A stretch of 64,000 nt of DNA from Gammaproteobacteria bacterium TMED1 (GCA_002167855.2 NHBG02000020.1:86947-150946), one strand, 5' to 3'. Shown: positions 21,194 to 30,026, numbered from the stretch's first letter. Numbers and translations: made by a program. The notes: a model not told the origin generated them from the sequence alone.

Positions 21194-21802
21194 GTGTTTG
21201 AACCGTTAGTCAGTCAGTTCCAATCAAGTTCTTTAATGGAACTGACTGCGGTCCTCTTCGCCTTAGCGTACCTCACTCTGGTAGTGAAAGAAAATATTCT
21301 TTGTTGGTACGCAGCGCTTATATCTACAATAATATTTTTAGTAATTTTCTGGCGCGTACAGCTATACATGGAGTCTGGACTCCAAATTTATTATATAGCG
21401 ATGGCGATCTATGGCTGGTACCAGTGGTCCCGAGGCGGGACCCAGCGTCATGGGATCACAATTACGACTTGGTCAATAAAGACTCACGCTTTGGCAGTTT
21501 TTGGAGTTTTACTAGCCACTTTGGCCTCAGGGCTTCTTCTTATCAAAACCAGTAACGCATATTTTCCTTTCCTAGATTCCTTTACGACCTGGGCGAGTAT
21601 CGTCACGACATTTATGGTTGCAAAAAAAATACTCGAAAATTGGATTTATTGGTTTGTTATAGACGGGATATCTATCTTTATATATTTAGATAGAGAACTA
21701 TATTTTACTGCTTTTTTGTTCGCGATATATTTAGTAATTGTAGTAATTGGATTTTTAAGTTGGCTGAAGGAGTACCGAAGCAAGGAGAGAAGGCCCGGAT
21801 AG
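21194..21802 (+). CDS. pnuT: PnuC-family thiamine transporter PnuT
   Basis: 202 aa with a GTG start 9 nt after the receptor stop. It has about seven hydrophobic helices and PnuC-family features: NILCWYAALISTIIF, YYIAMAIYGWYQW near the middle, and ILENWIYWFVIDGISIFIYL near the C-terminus. PnuC proteins facilitate diffusion of nicotinamide riboside. The branch found under TPP riboswitches (PnuT) moves thiamine, trapped afterwards by phosphorylation. The shared riboswitch and position after a receptor support that assignment. A thiamine kinase gene usually found with it is not present here. Confidence 0.9.
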   Translation: MFEPLVSQFQSSSLMELTAVLFALAYLTLVVKENILCWYAALISTIIFLVIFWRVQLYMESGLQIYYIAMAIYGWYQWSRGGTQRHGITITTWSIKTHALAVFGVLLATLASGLLLIKTSNAYFPFLDSFTTWASIVTTFMVAKKILENWIYWFVIDGISIFIYLDRELYFTAFLFAIYLVIVVIGFLSWLKEYRSKERRPG

Positions 21803-21953
21803 AAGTTACATAACCCACCAAAAAATGAAGTATTTGAAGATAAAACTTTCGCGGAAAGCCGAGGATCAGATCATCAAAAAATGAGTCCCATGGGACTACA
21901 TTTCTATCCCCCAGATTGGTGCCTAGTCAAAGCACTTGTGACAGCCTTTGTCG

Positions 21954-22298
21954 TCAAACGTTTTTGTTCAAATCACTACTATATTCAATATTAACGGGGT
22001 ACTTTTCGCGATTCTTTTCGATCTTTTTTAGAGCAGCCTCTACAGGTTCAATATCTAAACGATCTGCAAGTAATACTAGATAATTCAAAACATCGCCGAT
22101 CTCATCTCGTATAGCAGACATCTCTTCACCACTAAGAGACTCACTTTCAACTTCTGTTGACCACTGTAATAATTCCAGTATTTCAGAGACCTCTACAGAA
22201 AGCGCCATCGCGAGGTTCTTGGGGGAATGAAACTGCTCCCAGCCGCGCTCTCGTACGAAGTCGCGCTGCTTGAGTTTCAATTCCTCCAAACGTTCCAT
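21954..22298 (-). CDS. MazG-like nucleotide pyrophosphohydrolase (dCTPase-like)
   Basis: 114 aa, all-alpha NTP-PPase fold. The metal-binding pattern is visible as SVEVSEILELLQW (first acidic pair) and IRDEIGDVLNYLVLLAD (ExxD). N-terminal RGWEQFHSPKNLAMAL matches the DCTPP1/RS21-C6 branch, which hydrolyses dCTP and modified dCTP and so cleans the nucleotide pool. It ends in a charged tail (KKIEKNREKYPV). It follows the enoyl-CoA hydratase gene by 8 nt on the same strand, so the two may share a transcript although their functions look unrelated. Confidence 0.87.
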   Translation of the reverse strand: MERLEELKLKQRDFVRERGWEQFHSPKNLAMALSVEVSEILELLQWSTEVESESLSGEEMSAIRDEIGDVLNYLVLLADRLDIEPVEAALKKIEKNREKYPVNIEYSSDLNKNV

Positions 22299-22306
22299 GG
22301 ATATCT

Positions 22307-23185
22307 TTATCGCTTATACCAATCTGAATCTTTATATGGTCCATCACGCCAGGAAAGAGCTTCCTTTAGACCTCCTTCTCGCATACGGTCCTGGAAACCG
22401 TAAGAAAATTCAGTGAACTGCCCTGCTGCGTCAAGGTCAGTGCTGCTGCGTACTGAAGAGTAAATACCCATGTTCTCATAGAAGCGATTCATATTTACTT
22501 TCAGGATACCCAAATGATCAGCAGAGGCGATAGCGATACGATCTGCAAACGCAATTGTCCGCTCTTCTAACTCATCCATGGGCCACGCATAATTAATCAT
22601 TCCAATTTCTTCCGCTTCAGTACCTGAAACACTCTCCCCAGTGTAGTAGAGCTCTTTAGCCTTCCGCATCCCAAATACAAGTGGCCATATGACGCCAGTC
22701 CGACTCGTACCTAACCCCCGACACCCCGGGTGCCCTAACTGTGCATCATCCGCTGCCACAACGAGATCTGCCATCATCGCAAGTTCACAACCACCCGCCA
22801 AAGCATAACCATGGATCTGGGTGATAGTTACCTTGGACATGTTCCAAAAATACATGTGAATATCGGTAATCTGTTGCATCCCAGTACGAATACCCATAAC
22901 AAGTCTTCGTCCTTGTTCATCCTGTCTCTTATGGTTGCGCACGACTGCGTCTGCGCCTCCCTGAGCTGGAGTCAAGTCATATCCAGCACTAAAGGTGCGT
23001 CCAGAACCTCGCAGGATAATTACCCGAACGGTATGGTCGGCTTCCATATCATGTAAGGCCTCGCTCAACTCATAAAGAAGTTCTTGGCTCAAGGCGTTCA
23101 TTTTCTCTGGTCTATTCAACGTAATTCTACCGACACGATCGTCCGTGCCAACTCTATCAGTCTCGATAAACTGGAAACTGGTCAT
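22307..23185 (-). CDS. Enoyl-CoA hydratase/isomerase family protein
   Basis: 292 aa, crotonase fold. The start MTSFQFIETDR precedes the core strands VGRITLNRPEKMNALSQ. The two oxyanion-hole segments are FSAGYDLTPAQG and ALAGGCELAMMADLVVAA. In the second catalytic region GHPGCRGLGTSR the usual Glu (often PE) is replaced, so classical hydration is not guaranteed; isomerase, hydrolase or C-C-lyase chemistry is possible. A C-terminal extension (FSYGFQDRMREGGLKEALSW) resembles members acting on bulky CoA esters. It is 8 nt before the MazG-like gene. Confidence 0.85.
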   Translation of the reverse strand: MTSFQFIETDRVGTDDRVGRITLNRPEKMNALSQELLYELSEALHDMEADHTVRVIILRGSGRTFSAGYDLTPAQGGADAVVRNHKRQDEQGRRLVMGIRTGMQQITDIHMYFWNMSKVTITQIHGYALAGGCELAMMADLVVAADDAQLGHPGCRGLGTSRTGVIWPLVFGMRKAKELYYTGESVSGTEAEEIGMINYAWPMDELEERTIAFADRIAIASADHLGILKVNMNRFYENMGIYSSVRSSTDLDAAGQFTEFSYGFQDRMREGGLKEALSWRDGPYKDSDWYKR

Positions 23186-23277
23186 TTTTCTCTCCTCTTT
23201 ACAAAGCTAGGTTTAAGCGAACCAACAGGATAAACCATTGATAAAAAAAGGGGGAAAAGTTTTTACCCTTTAAATCA

Positions 23278-24285
23278 TTAGAGATTTATCCCGTCTAACC
23301 TCAAGAGGTTAGCATTAGAAAGGTCTTGCCAAAGAGAATCGGGTATATCTGCATCAAGAAAGTCTAGATTAGACCTCAGTTCCTCCATCCTCCAAACTCC
23401 AGGAACAATCGATACAACGGCTGGATGTTTTAGTGGAAACTGCAGAGCGGCCGCTCTCAAATCAACTCCATGTGCATCGCACACCCTCCGAATTTTCTGT
23501 GCTTTCTCCCACCGCAAATCGTCTACCGGCTTGTAGTCATAGGTCGCATTACCTCGTTGGACACTCGCCAGCATACCTGAGTTGTAGGGACCACCTATGA
23601 TGATGGAAACATTGTTATCAATACATCGAGGAAGCAAGTCATCGAGGGGTGCTTGTTCGAGTAAAGTAAATCTGCCCGCGAGAAGAAAACAATCCACATC
23701 AAAGTTATTCATTACCTCGTTACAAACCTCCGACTCATTTACGCCAAGCCCAATCGCTTTAATAACTCCTTCGCTTCGCAGATCACACAAAGCCGGCAGT
23801 ATGCCCTGCTGCGCTTTTTTTAATATCTCTGGCTGACCGTCGCCATGGGTCCATTTATCAATATCATGGCATAACAGTAAATCAACGTGATCAATACCCA
23901 ACCTACTAATACTTGCCTCAAGAGAGGTTTTCGCACCTTCGTATGAATAGTCATATATGATCGATAAAGCCTCATCATCATGCATCATCTGATCCCGCTG
24001 TCCCTCGTCTTTTGGCACCAACAGCCGCCCCACCTTAGTAGAGATTGCAAAGCTATCCCGAGAGATGGTATTTAAAAATTTCCCGATGCGCTTCTCAGAG
24101 AGGCCATGCCCATAAAGGGGCGCGGTATCAAAATATCTGATACCCGACTCATAGGCCACCCTAAGAATTTCCATCGCTTGATCTTCAGAAGCCCTTTTAC
24201 CAACACCTCCCAAAGGTGCTCCGCCAAAACCCATCTCTGTCAGCGAAATACTACTTTCACCAAGTTTGTTCGTATTAAAAACCAT
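23278..24285 (-). CDS. Aldo/keto reductase (D-threo-aldose 1-dehydrogenase-like)
   Basis: 335 aa TIM barrel. Catalytic tetrad residues are visible: Asp and Tyr in RYFDTAPLYGHGLSEKRIG, Lys in AISTKVGRL, His in DLLLCHDID. The FDTAPLYGxGxSE pattern and long length place it with the L-fucose/D-threo-aldose dehydrogenase branch rather than classic AKRs. NAD(P)-binding residues lie near the C-terminus (KHPAVVSIVPGVWRMEELRSNLDFL). It is monocistronic and the physiological substrate is unknown; sugar or lactone oxidation is a plausible role. Confidence 0.87.
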   Translation of the reverse strand: MVFNTNKLGESSISLTEMGFGGAPLGGVGKRASEDQAMEILRVAYESGIRYFDTAPLYGHGLSEKRIGKFLNTISRDSFAISTKVGRLLVPKDEGQRDQMMHDDEALSIIYDYSYEGAKTSLEASISRLGIDHVDLLLCHDIDKWTHGDGQPEILKKAQQGILPALCDLRSEGVIKAIGLGVNESEVCNEVMNNFDVDCFLLAGRFTLLEQAPLDDLLPRCIDNNVSIIIGGPYNSGMLASVQRGNATYDYKPVDDLRWEKAQKIRRVCDAHGVDLRAAALQFPLKHPAVVSIVPGVWRMEELRSNLDFLDADIPDSLWQDLSNANLLRLDGINL

Positions 24286-24681
24286 ACCGCTCCTCCCAAA
24301 GCTAATATTACCCTAAATTTTCAACCAACAAGATCTCCTGGCTTTACCGGAACTTAAAATAGAAGATTCAAATTAATCAAAAATTTGGCAGGGCCTACAA
24401 CCTTAAAAACACTGAAGCCTTTTGTACGCCGCCGGCAATAGAGACTGATAGCCGCTGCCGTAAACCTGGCCCCTGAATACGGCCACCAGCACTGGCTAGA
24501 CTAGCAAGCCGTATGTGGGACCAGGGCTACCTTGGGGAAATGTCAGGTGTGGCTGCACTGACACTACTAGCACTGGTTTTTACGCTCATGAATTAAGACT
24601 GGATTTTGGGATACACAATACAGTGCAAAATCAACCAAACCCATGTAAGTTGCTACAGTTAATGACAGGACTTTGAATGTA
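24286..24681. other. Intergenic stretch with a possible gene remnant
   Basis: About 400 bp without an intact gene. Plus-strand bases 24484-24597 stay open and read like a hydrophobic protein tail (RLASRMWDQGYLGEMSG then a run of Leu/Ala/Val), ending in TAA. This resembles the C-terminal end of an ABC-type permease. The upstream bases in that frame carry a stop (TGA), so if real it is a relic. The rest is AT-rich promoter sequence for the kinase gene and the divergent reductase gene. Confidence 0.3.
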
Positions 24682-25728
24682 ATGACTGAACAAAAGCCCG
24701 AGGGCTATGATGTAGCGAATGTAGAGACGTGGGTTAAGGACCAGGTCTCGTCTCTCAGACCTCCGTTTATTTGGACCCAGTTACCAGGAGGACACTCCAA
24801 TCTCACTTACCAGATCGAGGATACCGATGGGACCATAGCGGTTATCCGTCGGCCTCCGCGAGGTAAACTGTTGCCCAAGGCACATGATATGTCGAGGGAA
24901 TGGTCAATCATATCAGCCTTGTTTGGTACCGACGTTCCTGTTCCAGAACCTATCGCATTTTGTGAGGACATTACTGTTACGGGAGCTTGGTTTTATATTA
25001 TGGGATTCGTCCAAGGAAGCCCTTTATACAATGCTAATGACGTCCGCGATTTGGTTCCCGAAGCTAACCGAAAAGTACTAGCGAATTCATTTATTGACAA
25101 GTTAGCAGCGCTCCATAATCTTAATCCTGATGAGATCGGGTTAGGCAACCTTGGCAGAAAAGAGGGGTATGTGGCTCGCCAGGTTAAGACATGGTATCAC
25201 TCGTGGACTTCTTCCTCTGAATCGGCACAGCTCGATGACTCCCGAGCACATGACTTGCGAAGGTTTTTCTTAGATAATCTGCCCGAACAGGATTTCGCTC
25301 GCGTCGTTCACGGAGATTATGGCTTCCACAATACGCTAGTGGGACCAGACAGTAGAATTGCTGCTATTGTAGATTGGGAAATCTCTACTCTGGGTGACCC
25401 TTTAGCTGACCTCGCATACGCTCTTATGTCATGGCAGCCTTCAGATGCCTCTTTACCAAAAAATCCCGATTCCATTACTGCGCAATCCGGATTCCCTCCC
25501 AGAGAATACCTAGCCGAACGCTATGAGAGCATTACAAACCAAGACCTCTCAAGGCTCAATTTCTACCTGGGGTTTAACCGCTGGAAGTCTGCGGCCATAG
25601 TCCACGGTGTTTATGCTCGCTACATGGAAGACCAAAAAAGTGCGGATGGTGTCGATCTAATAAAAATGAGGAGCGACATAATCAATAACCTTGAAGAATC
25701 GGAACGTATTATCAAAAGTTTACGCTGA
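24682..25728 (+). CDS. Aminoglycoside-phosphotransferase-fold kinase (ACAD10/LvaA-like)
   Basis: 348 aa from the ATG at 24682 (the ORF opens at an upstream TTG, and neither has an ideal Shine-Dalgarno). APH kinase motifs: GGHSNLTYQIEDTDG (nucleotide loop), AVIRRPPRGKLLP with the conserved Lys/Arg, VVHGDYGFHNTLV (Brenner HGDxxxxN) and IVDWEISTLGDPLADLA (metal-binding DWE). MSREWSIISALFGTDVPVPEP is typical of the subfamily next to or fused with acyl-CoA dehydrogenases (ACAD10/11; LvaA in levulinate catabolism), which phosphorylates 4-hydroxyacyl-CoA. That it does so here is inference. It is not an antibiotic-resistance enzyme by this motif set. Confidence 0.85.
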   Translation: MTEQKPEGYDVANVETWVKDQVSSLRPPFIWTQLPGGHSNLTYQIEDTDGTIAVIRRPPRGKLLPKAHDMSREWSIISALFGTDVPVPEPIAFCEDITVTGAWFYIMGFVQGSPLYNANDVRDLVPEANRKVLANSFIDKLAALHNLNPDEIGLGNLGRKEGYVARQVKTWYHSWTSSSESAQLDDSRAHDLRRFFLDNLPEQDFARVVHGDYGFHNTLVGPDSRIAAIVDWEISTLGDPLADLAYALMSWQPSDASLPKNPDSITAQSGFPPREYLAERYESITNQDLSRLNFYLGFNRWKSAAIVHGVYARYMEDQKSADGVDLIKMRSDIINNLEESERIIKSLR

Positions 25729-25737
25729 ATGGATGTC

Positions 25738-26427
25738 CTAATGTATTTCAGCCATCCTTCTATATGCATCTCTAATCTTATCTACATTAAATCCTGCTTT
25801 TCTGCTTTCCTCGATAAGAATCGCCTCTTGGGCTGCGATATGCTTCGCCTCCTTAATGATGCTTTCCTCCAACCCTTCTGGGATCACGCAGGCGCCATGC
25901 ATGTCTGCGTGGATTAAGTCACTATCCTCAACCTCCATCCCATGCACATTAACGGGACTACCCCAATCCACAACATGTACCCAAGCATGAGAGGGATTCA
26001 CCATCCCCGCCAACATCTGGAAGTTCTCTGCTGAGGCGTTAATATCTCGAACACTCCCGTTAGTTACAAGACCAATACACCCTAGTCCATAGTGAACATT
26101 GGTGTTGACCTCGCCCCAAAATGCCCCGTACCCAGGCATATCGTCGACATCGTCGATTACAACAATACTTGGTACGGGGCCACCTTCACTAATATAGCTG
26201 TAGTACCCCATGGCATCGCCAGATTTTATTGGCTTATGTTGTGATCTTATTCGGGCTGTTCTTGCATAACCAACGATGGGTGGTAATTTTGGATGGGCGC
26301 AAAAAAAAGGTCTTGTGCTGAAGCCTCTATTTCGGCGTTCAGGAACCACGACTTCAACAGCATTGCATATTGTTGGCGTATCAAGATTACCTAACTCGCT
26401 CAAGATTTCAGCTGATATCATAGCCAT
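25738..26427 (-). CDS. RraA-like / 4-hydroxy-4-methyl-2-oxoglutarate aldolase-type protein
   Basis: 229 aa. The family core is intact: LDTPTICNAVEVV near the N-terminus, VGYARTARI, VIDDVDDMPGYGAFWGEVNTNVHYGLGCIGLVTNGSVRDI. The GxxRD segment (GSVRD) supplies the catalytic Arg-Asp pair in HMG/CHA aldolases. HVVDWGSPVNVHGMEVEDSDLIHADMHGACVIPEG follows as usual. Family members either cleave hydroxy-methyl-oxoglutarate-type substrates or, in enterobacteria, modulate RNase E. Length and residues favour the metal-dependent aldolase type. It converges on the kinase gene with a 9-nt gap. Confidence 0.87.
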   Translation of the reverse strand: MAMISAEILSELGNLDTPTICNAVEVVVPERRNRGFSTRPFFCAHPKLPPIVGYARTARIRSQHKPIKSGDAMGYYSYISEGGPVPSIVVIDDVDDMPGYGAFWGEVNTNVHYGLGCIGLVTNGSVRDINASAENFQMLAGMVNPSHAWVHVVDWGSPVNVHGMEVEDSDLIHADMHGACVIPEGLEESIIKEAKHIAAQEAILIEESRKAGFNVDKIRDAYRRMAEIH

Positions 26428-26561
26428 AACGATCTCCAGGAAAATAGCTCAAAAAAGAGATTATCCAGTCATCACCCTAATACAATCAAGCCCTCTTGCA
26501 CCTTTACTCAGGAACACTTATTGTCAGCCAACTTGTTTACTAGATTCAATTAGGAGTAGTA

Positions 26562-27341
26562 ATGCCAGAATTCTGTATTGTTGAAAAAGCGGATCATATT
26601 ATGACCGTACGTATTAATCGCCCGGAACGTCTGAATGCTTTGCATCCCCCAGGTAATGCTGAACTTGGTGAAGTCTTTAACGATTTCGATGCTGATGATG
26701 ATATGTGGGTAGCAATTATCACAGGTGAGGGTAGAGGCTTTAGTGCTGGAAACGATCTACGATATCAGGCTGAAGGCGGAGAGCGAGTGCCGATGCCGAT
26801 GGGGTTCGGAGGTCTATCCTCACGTTTCGATATGATAAAACCAGTTATCGCAGCCGTTAATGGTGTTGCGATGGGTGGCGGCTTTGAAATTGCATTGGCA
26901 TGCGATCTTATAATTGCCTCTGATAAAGCGGTATTCGCACTACCAGAACCCAAAGTTGGTTTAGCGGCTCTTGCCGGGGGAATGAACCGTCTACCAAGAG
27001 AGATTGGACCAAAAAGGGCGCTAGGTATGATGCTTACCGGCCGACATGTCCCTGCAGAAGAAGGTTATCAGCTTGGGTTTGTGACCGAAGTCGTGCCTCA
27101 TGACAACTTGATGGAGCGCACTAGAGAATGGGCAGATATGATCACTGCTTGTGCGCCCTTATCTATTCGCGCGAGTAAAGACGTAGCTTATAAAAGCTTG
27201 TCTATGGCATCTTTGCAGGATTCTATGGAGTACCAGTATGATTCCATCGAGGCGATGACTAACGGGGAGGACTTCATTGAAGGCCCCCTAGCCTTCTCCG
27301 AAAAACGCGCCCCCAACTGGACGGGAAAACCTCGTAAATAA
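26562..27341 (+). CDS. Enoyl-CoA hydratase/isomerase
   Basis: 259 aa, standard crotonase length. TVRINRPERLNALHPPG opens the fold. The oxyanion holes are FSAGNDLRYQAEGG and AMGGGFEIALACDLIIAS, and the catalytic region LPEPKVGLAALAGG keeps one Glu (PEPKVGL). It should hydrate or isomerise acyl-CoA double bonds in beta-oxidation or a related pathway. Shine-Dalgarno AGGAG lies 6 nt before the ATG. It reads away from RraA, and a GC-rich inverted repeat follows its stop. Confidence 0.9.
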   Translation: MPEFCIVEKADHIMTVRINRPERLNALHPPGNAELGEVFNDFDADDDMWVAIITGEGRGFSAGNDLRYQAEGGERVPMPMGFGGLSSRFDMIKPVIAAVNGVAMGGGFEIALACDLIIASDKAVFALPEPKVGLAALAGGMNRLPREIGPKRALGMMLTGRHVPAEEGYQLGFVTEVVPHDNLMERTREWADMITACAPLSIRASKDVAYKSLSMASLQDSMEYQYDSIEAMTNGEDFIEGPLAFSEKRAPNWTGKPRK

Positions 27342-27372
27342 TGGCTCGGTACTAAGCGGGATGTTATTTCGG

Positions 27373-27407
27373 TGGGCCGCCATGTATCAAGTTGATTAGG
27401 CGGCCCA
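27373..27407 (+). terminator. GC-rich inverted repeat after enoyl-CoA hydratase gene
   Basis: TGGGCCGCC and GGCGGCCCA form a perfect 9-bp stem around a 17-nt loop, 31 nt after the stop. It is followed by ATATTTATCT, a weak T-rich tail. This fits a terminator, with the caveat that the loop is long and the U-tract poor. Confidence 0.5.
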
Positions 27408-27534
27408 TATTTATCTCCTAGTTGCTATGGGAGAGTCCCCCGCAAGCTAAAAATAGTCCTAGATCGGCCTGATTCTGCCCTTGTTCTAAGGCTTAATGCT
27501 AAGAGGAATGTCTATCCGCGTTCCTTCCTAACAA

Positions 27535-27573
27535 CTTCTAGAAAAAGGCCTAGCTTAGGCCTCTTTCTAGAAG
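27535..27573 (-). terminator. Near-perfect 18-bp hairpin just after acyl-CoA dehydrogenase gene
   Basis: CTTCTAGAAAAAGGCCTA and TAGGCCTCTTTCTAGAAG pair at 17 of 18 positions with a 3-nt loop. It begins 11 nt past the stop of the minus-strand acyl-CoA dehydrogenase gene, where a terminator or 3'-end-stabilising hairpin would be expected. There is no U-tract on either strand, so it may not act as an intrinsic terminator. Confidence 0.5.
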
Positions 27574-27583
27574 GATAACTTGC

Positions 27584-28831
27584 TTACCAGAGGTCGTATT
27601 TCTGAACTTCATTTCGTCCCACGACCATATGATGGACTTCATCCGGGCCATCAGCCAGACGCAAAGTACGTTGGCCCGCATACATCTGCGCAAGTGGAGT
27701 CCACTTGGAGATACCAGTAGCACCATGCATCTGGATTGCCTGATCGATGATGCGACAGGTGATCTCAGGCACCATGGCTTTTACGGCACTGACGTAAACT
27801 CTAGCTTCCTTGTTACCAAGCACATCCATCGCCTTAGCTGCTCGAAGGACCATTAATTTACAAGCATCAATATCAATCCTCGCTCTTGAAACGACTTCAA
27901 GATTCTTACCTAGTTTGACGATAGGCTTTCCGAAAGCCACCCTAGAGCCTGCTCGTTTCACCATCAATTCCAAAGCTCTCTCAGCTTGACCGATTGATCG
28001 CATACAGTGATGGATTCGCCCAGGACCCAAACGAACCTGAGAGATTTCAAAACCCCGTCCCTCACCCAGGAGCACATTTTCCTTAGGTACACGAACATTA
28101 TCGAATTTGATATGCATATGGCCATGAGGTGCATCATCATTGTTGAAGACGTGCATAGGTCCTAAGATATCCACTCCTGGAGTGTCTTTAGGCACCAAAA
28201 TTTGAGACTGTTGACGACTCGGTGCTGCATCAGGACTTGTCTTTACCATAGTTATCATAATTTTACATCTTGGATCCCCAGCACCTGAGATATAATATTT
28301 TTCTCCGTTGATTACCCAATCGTCACCGTCAAGAACCGCACTAGTACTGATATTCTTTGCATCGGATGACGGAAGTCCCGGCTCGGTCATAGCGTAAGCA
28401 GATCGAATTTCGCCATTCAATAAAGGTTTCAACCACTTTTCCTTTTGTTCAGGAGTCCCTACCCTTTCCAGCACCTCCATATTACCAGTGTCAGGGGCGC
28501 TGCAATTAAGCGTTTCTGACGAAAGCGGGAATCGACCGAGCTCAGCCGCTATATAGGCATAATCCAAATTTTTTAAACCTTCACCCGTCTCCGCATCCGG
28601 CAGAAAGAAATTCCACAAACCACTGTCTTTTGCTTTTTGTTTAGCACCTTCTAGCAACTCTAGCTGCCTCGGATGCCATGACCAACGATCTTCTTTTTCA
28701 TCATTCAAGGCATGAAATTCTTCTGAGATTGGTTCAACATTTTCTTTAATATGCTTTTTTACTGCATCCAACAGCGGTTGGGCGGCTGGATCCATAACTA
28801 AGTTGTTCAGATCATCTGCCAAATCTGGCAT
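27584..28831 (-). CDS. Acyl-CoA dehydrogenase (ACAD11/LvaC-like)
   Basis: 415 aa. FAD-dependent ACAD fold: the N-terminal helices are followed by SAYAMTEPGLPSSDAKNIST (beta-domain, FAD contact), WVINGEKYYISGAGDPRCKIMI, GPGRIHHCMRSIGQAERALELM, AFGKPIVKLG and QMHGATGISKWTPLAQMYAGQRTLRLADGPDEVH at the C-terminus. RTLRLADGPDEVH and the extended N-terminus match the ACAD10/11 branch, which acts on unusual CoA esters, rather than short- or medium-chain ACADs. The APH-type kinase nearby supports this. Electrons would pass to ETF. It appears monocistronic with a strong hairpin after it. Confidence 0.9.
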   Translation of the reverse strand: MPDLADDLNNLVMDPAAQPLLDAVKKHIKENVEPISEEFHALNDEKEDRWSWHPRQLELLEGAKQKAKDSGLWNFFLPDAETGEGLKNLDYAYIAAELGRFPLSSETLNCSAPDTGNMEVLERVGTPEQKEKWLKPLLNGEIRSAYAMTEPGLPSSDAKNISTSAVLDGDDWVINGEKYYISGAGDPRCKIMITMVKTSPDAAPSRQQSQILVPKDTPGVDILGPMHVFNNDDAPHGHMHIKFDNVRVPKENVLLGEGRGFEISQVRLGPGRIHHCMRSIGQAERALELMVKRAGSRVAFGKPIVKLGKNLEVVSRARIDIDACKLMVLRAAKAMDVLGNKEARVYVSAVKAMVPEITCRIIDQAIQMHGATGISKWTPLAQMYAGQRTLRLADGPDEVHHMVVGRNEVQKYDLW

Positions 28832-30026
28832 AGGTTTCCTCCTAGGATTTACTTACTAATATTGCCGACTTAATGCTCAGCAGCACTGACTACCACGTCC
28901 ATTTTTATTACTAAAAGACAGGACATCTTCATTAAAGCGAACCAAACATTCACGACTGACTTTTAAACTTCGTTATATTTTAGCACATCAGTGAAAAAGG
29001 TCATCGTAAACCAGAGGTTGCAGCCTTTTTAAATTGAGGATTAAAAAATCATTTTTTTGTGCAAAAATAGTACATAAATCTATCATTTAGATGTATTTTT
29101 AAACTTTTTAACCCACATTTTATTTATTTTAGTCGAAATAAATACTTATTTTACTTTATATGAGATATTTATTGATTTATTTCTAATTATTCCTATATAT
29201 ACGAGGAAAAATATCTTTATTCCCATATTTTACCGATTTTAAAGCTATAAAAGGTATTATAGATGTAATATAAAGCTTTTTTAGTATCAAAATAATATAA
29301 AAGTGGTTTTTTGTAGAAAATATCCATTAATCAGACGCACTAAACTACCGATAGCTTTCCCATTAATTTAGGCTTATTTTGATTCTCTTAAGGGGAACCT
29401 TATCAATGCTCTGTAATGGGAAGTTCTGACGCATTTCCTCTGCGTCTATCAAACATCCAGTATGTCTAGAGACCATTGATAAACCTAATACAAAGATTAA
29501 GAAAAATAGATATATGTCTTCTCGAATGTGGAGCTTTTTTATTCTTAAATGCTTTACTGCGCACCGACTGCATTACAACACCCAAACTTACCTCACACGA
29601 AGGTAAGCAAGCGGACCGACGAATTTTAGGGGTCAAAAGCAAAAGATTTAATCGTCGAATGAGCTTTTACGTGTTCTCCGTAGAGGGTGATGACTCAAGT
29701 TATGAGAATTTAATCGTATCATCAGTTTGGGACCTCCGTTCCGTTTTACCGAATCAACCTATTTTTAAAAAAGGGCTTTGACCTCTTTCAACGGCAACAG
29801 CTTGCTTAGATCTCAGCGAGTGACGTCCAGTAGTATTCCGAGGTCTGACTTGGCCTTAATGAGGTAAACAGCGTACGACCAAGTGTCTGAGCCAAGTCCA
29901 TTGACTTTCCCGAACGATACTTCAGTGCAATTACGGATCTTGTTCAATGTTTCGGTGCGCCAATGGGGCAATCGCTGGTGCAGCAGGGAGGAACTCCCGG
30001 CTACCCAACTCTATTTTACATCTTGC
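28832..30026. other. Gene-poor stretch with an AT-rich island
   Basis: About 1.2 kb between the acyl-CoA dehydrogenase start and the rpoH stop. Roughly 29030-29340 is conspicuously AT-rich, with long A/T runs and many TTTATT / TATAAT-like words. The rest is of average composition. Plus-strand ORFs 29476-29781 (101 aa) and 29883-30140 are present, but I recognise nothing in either, and the second overlaps rpoH. I looked for 6S RNA, tmRNA and RNase P signatures and did not see them. Possible explanations are gene decay, an H-NS-type binding region or an unrecognised small RNA. Confidence 0.5.

Noticed and set aside
24682-25728. Antibiotic-resistance aminoglycoside kinase
   Set aside because: The APH fold is shared, but the subfamily sequence and nearby acyl-CoA genes match the ACAD10/LvaA-type group instead.
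29476-29781. 101-aa ORF in the gene-poor region
   Set aside because: No recognisable motif or Shine-Dalgarno. Kept only as part of the intergenic description.
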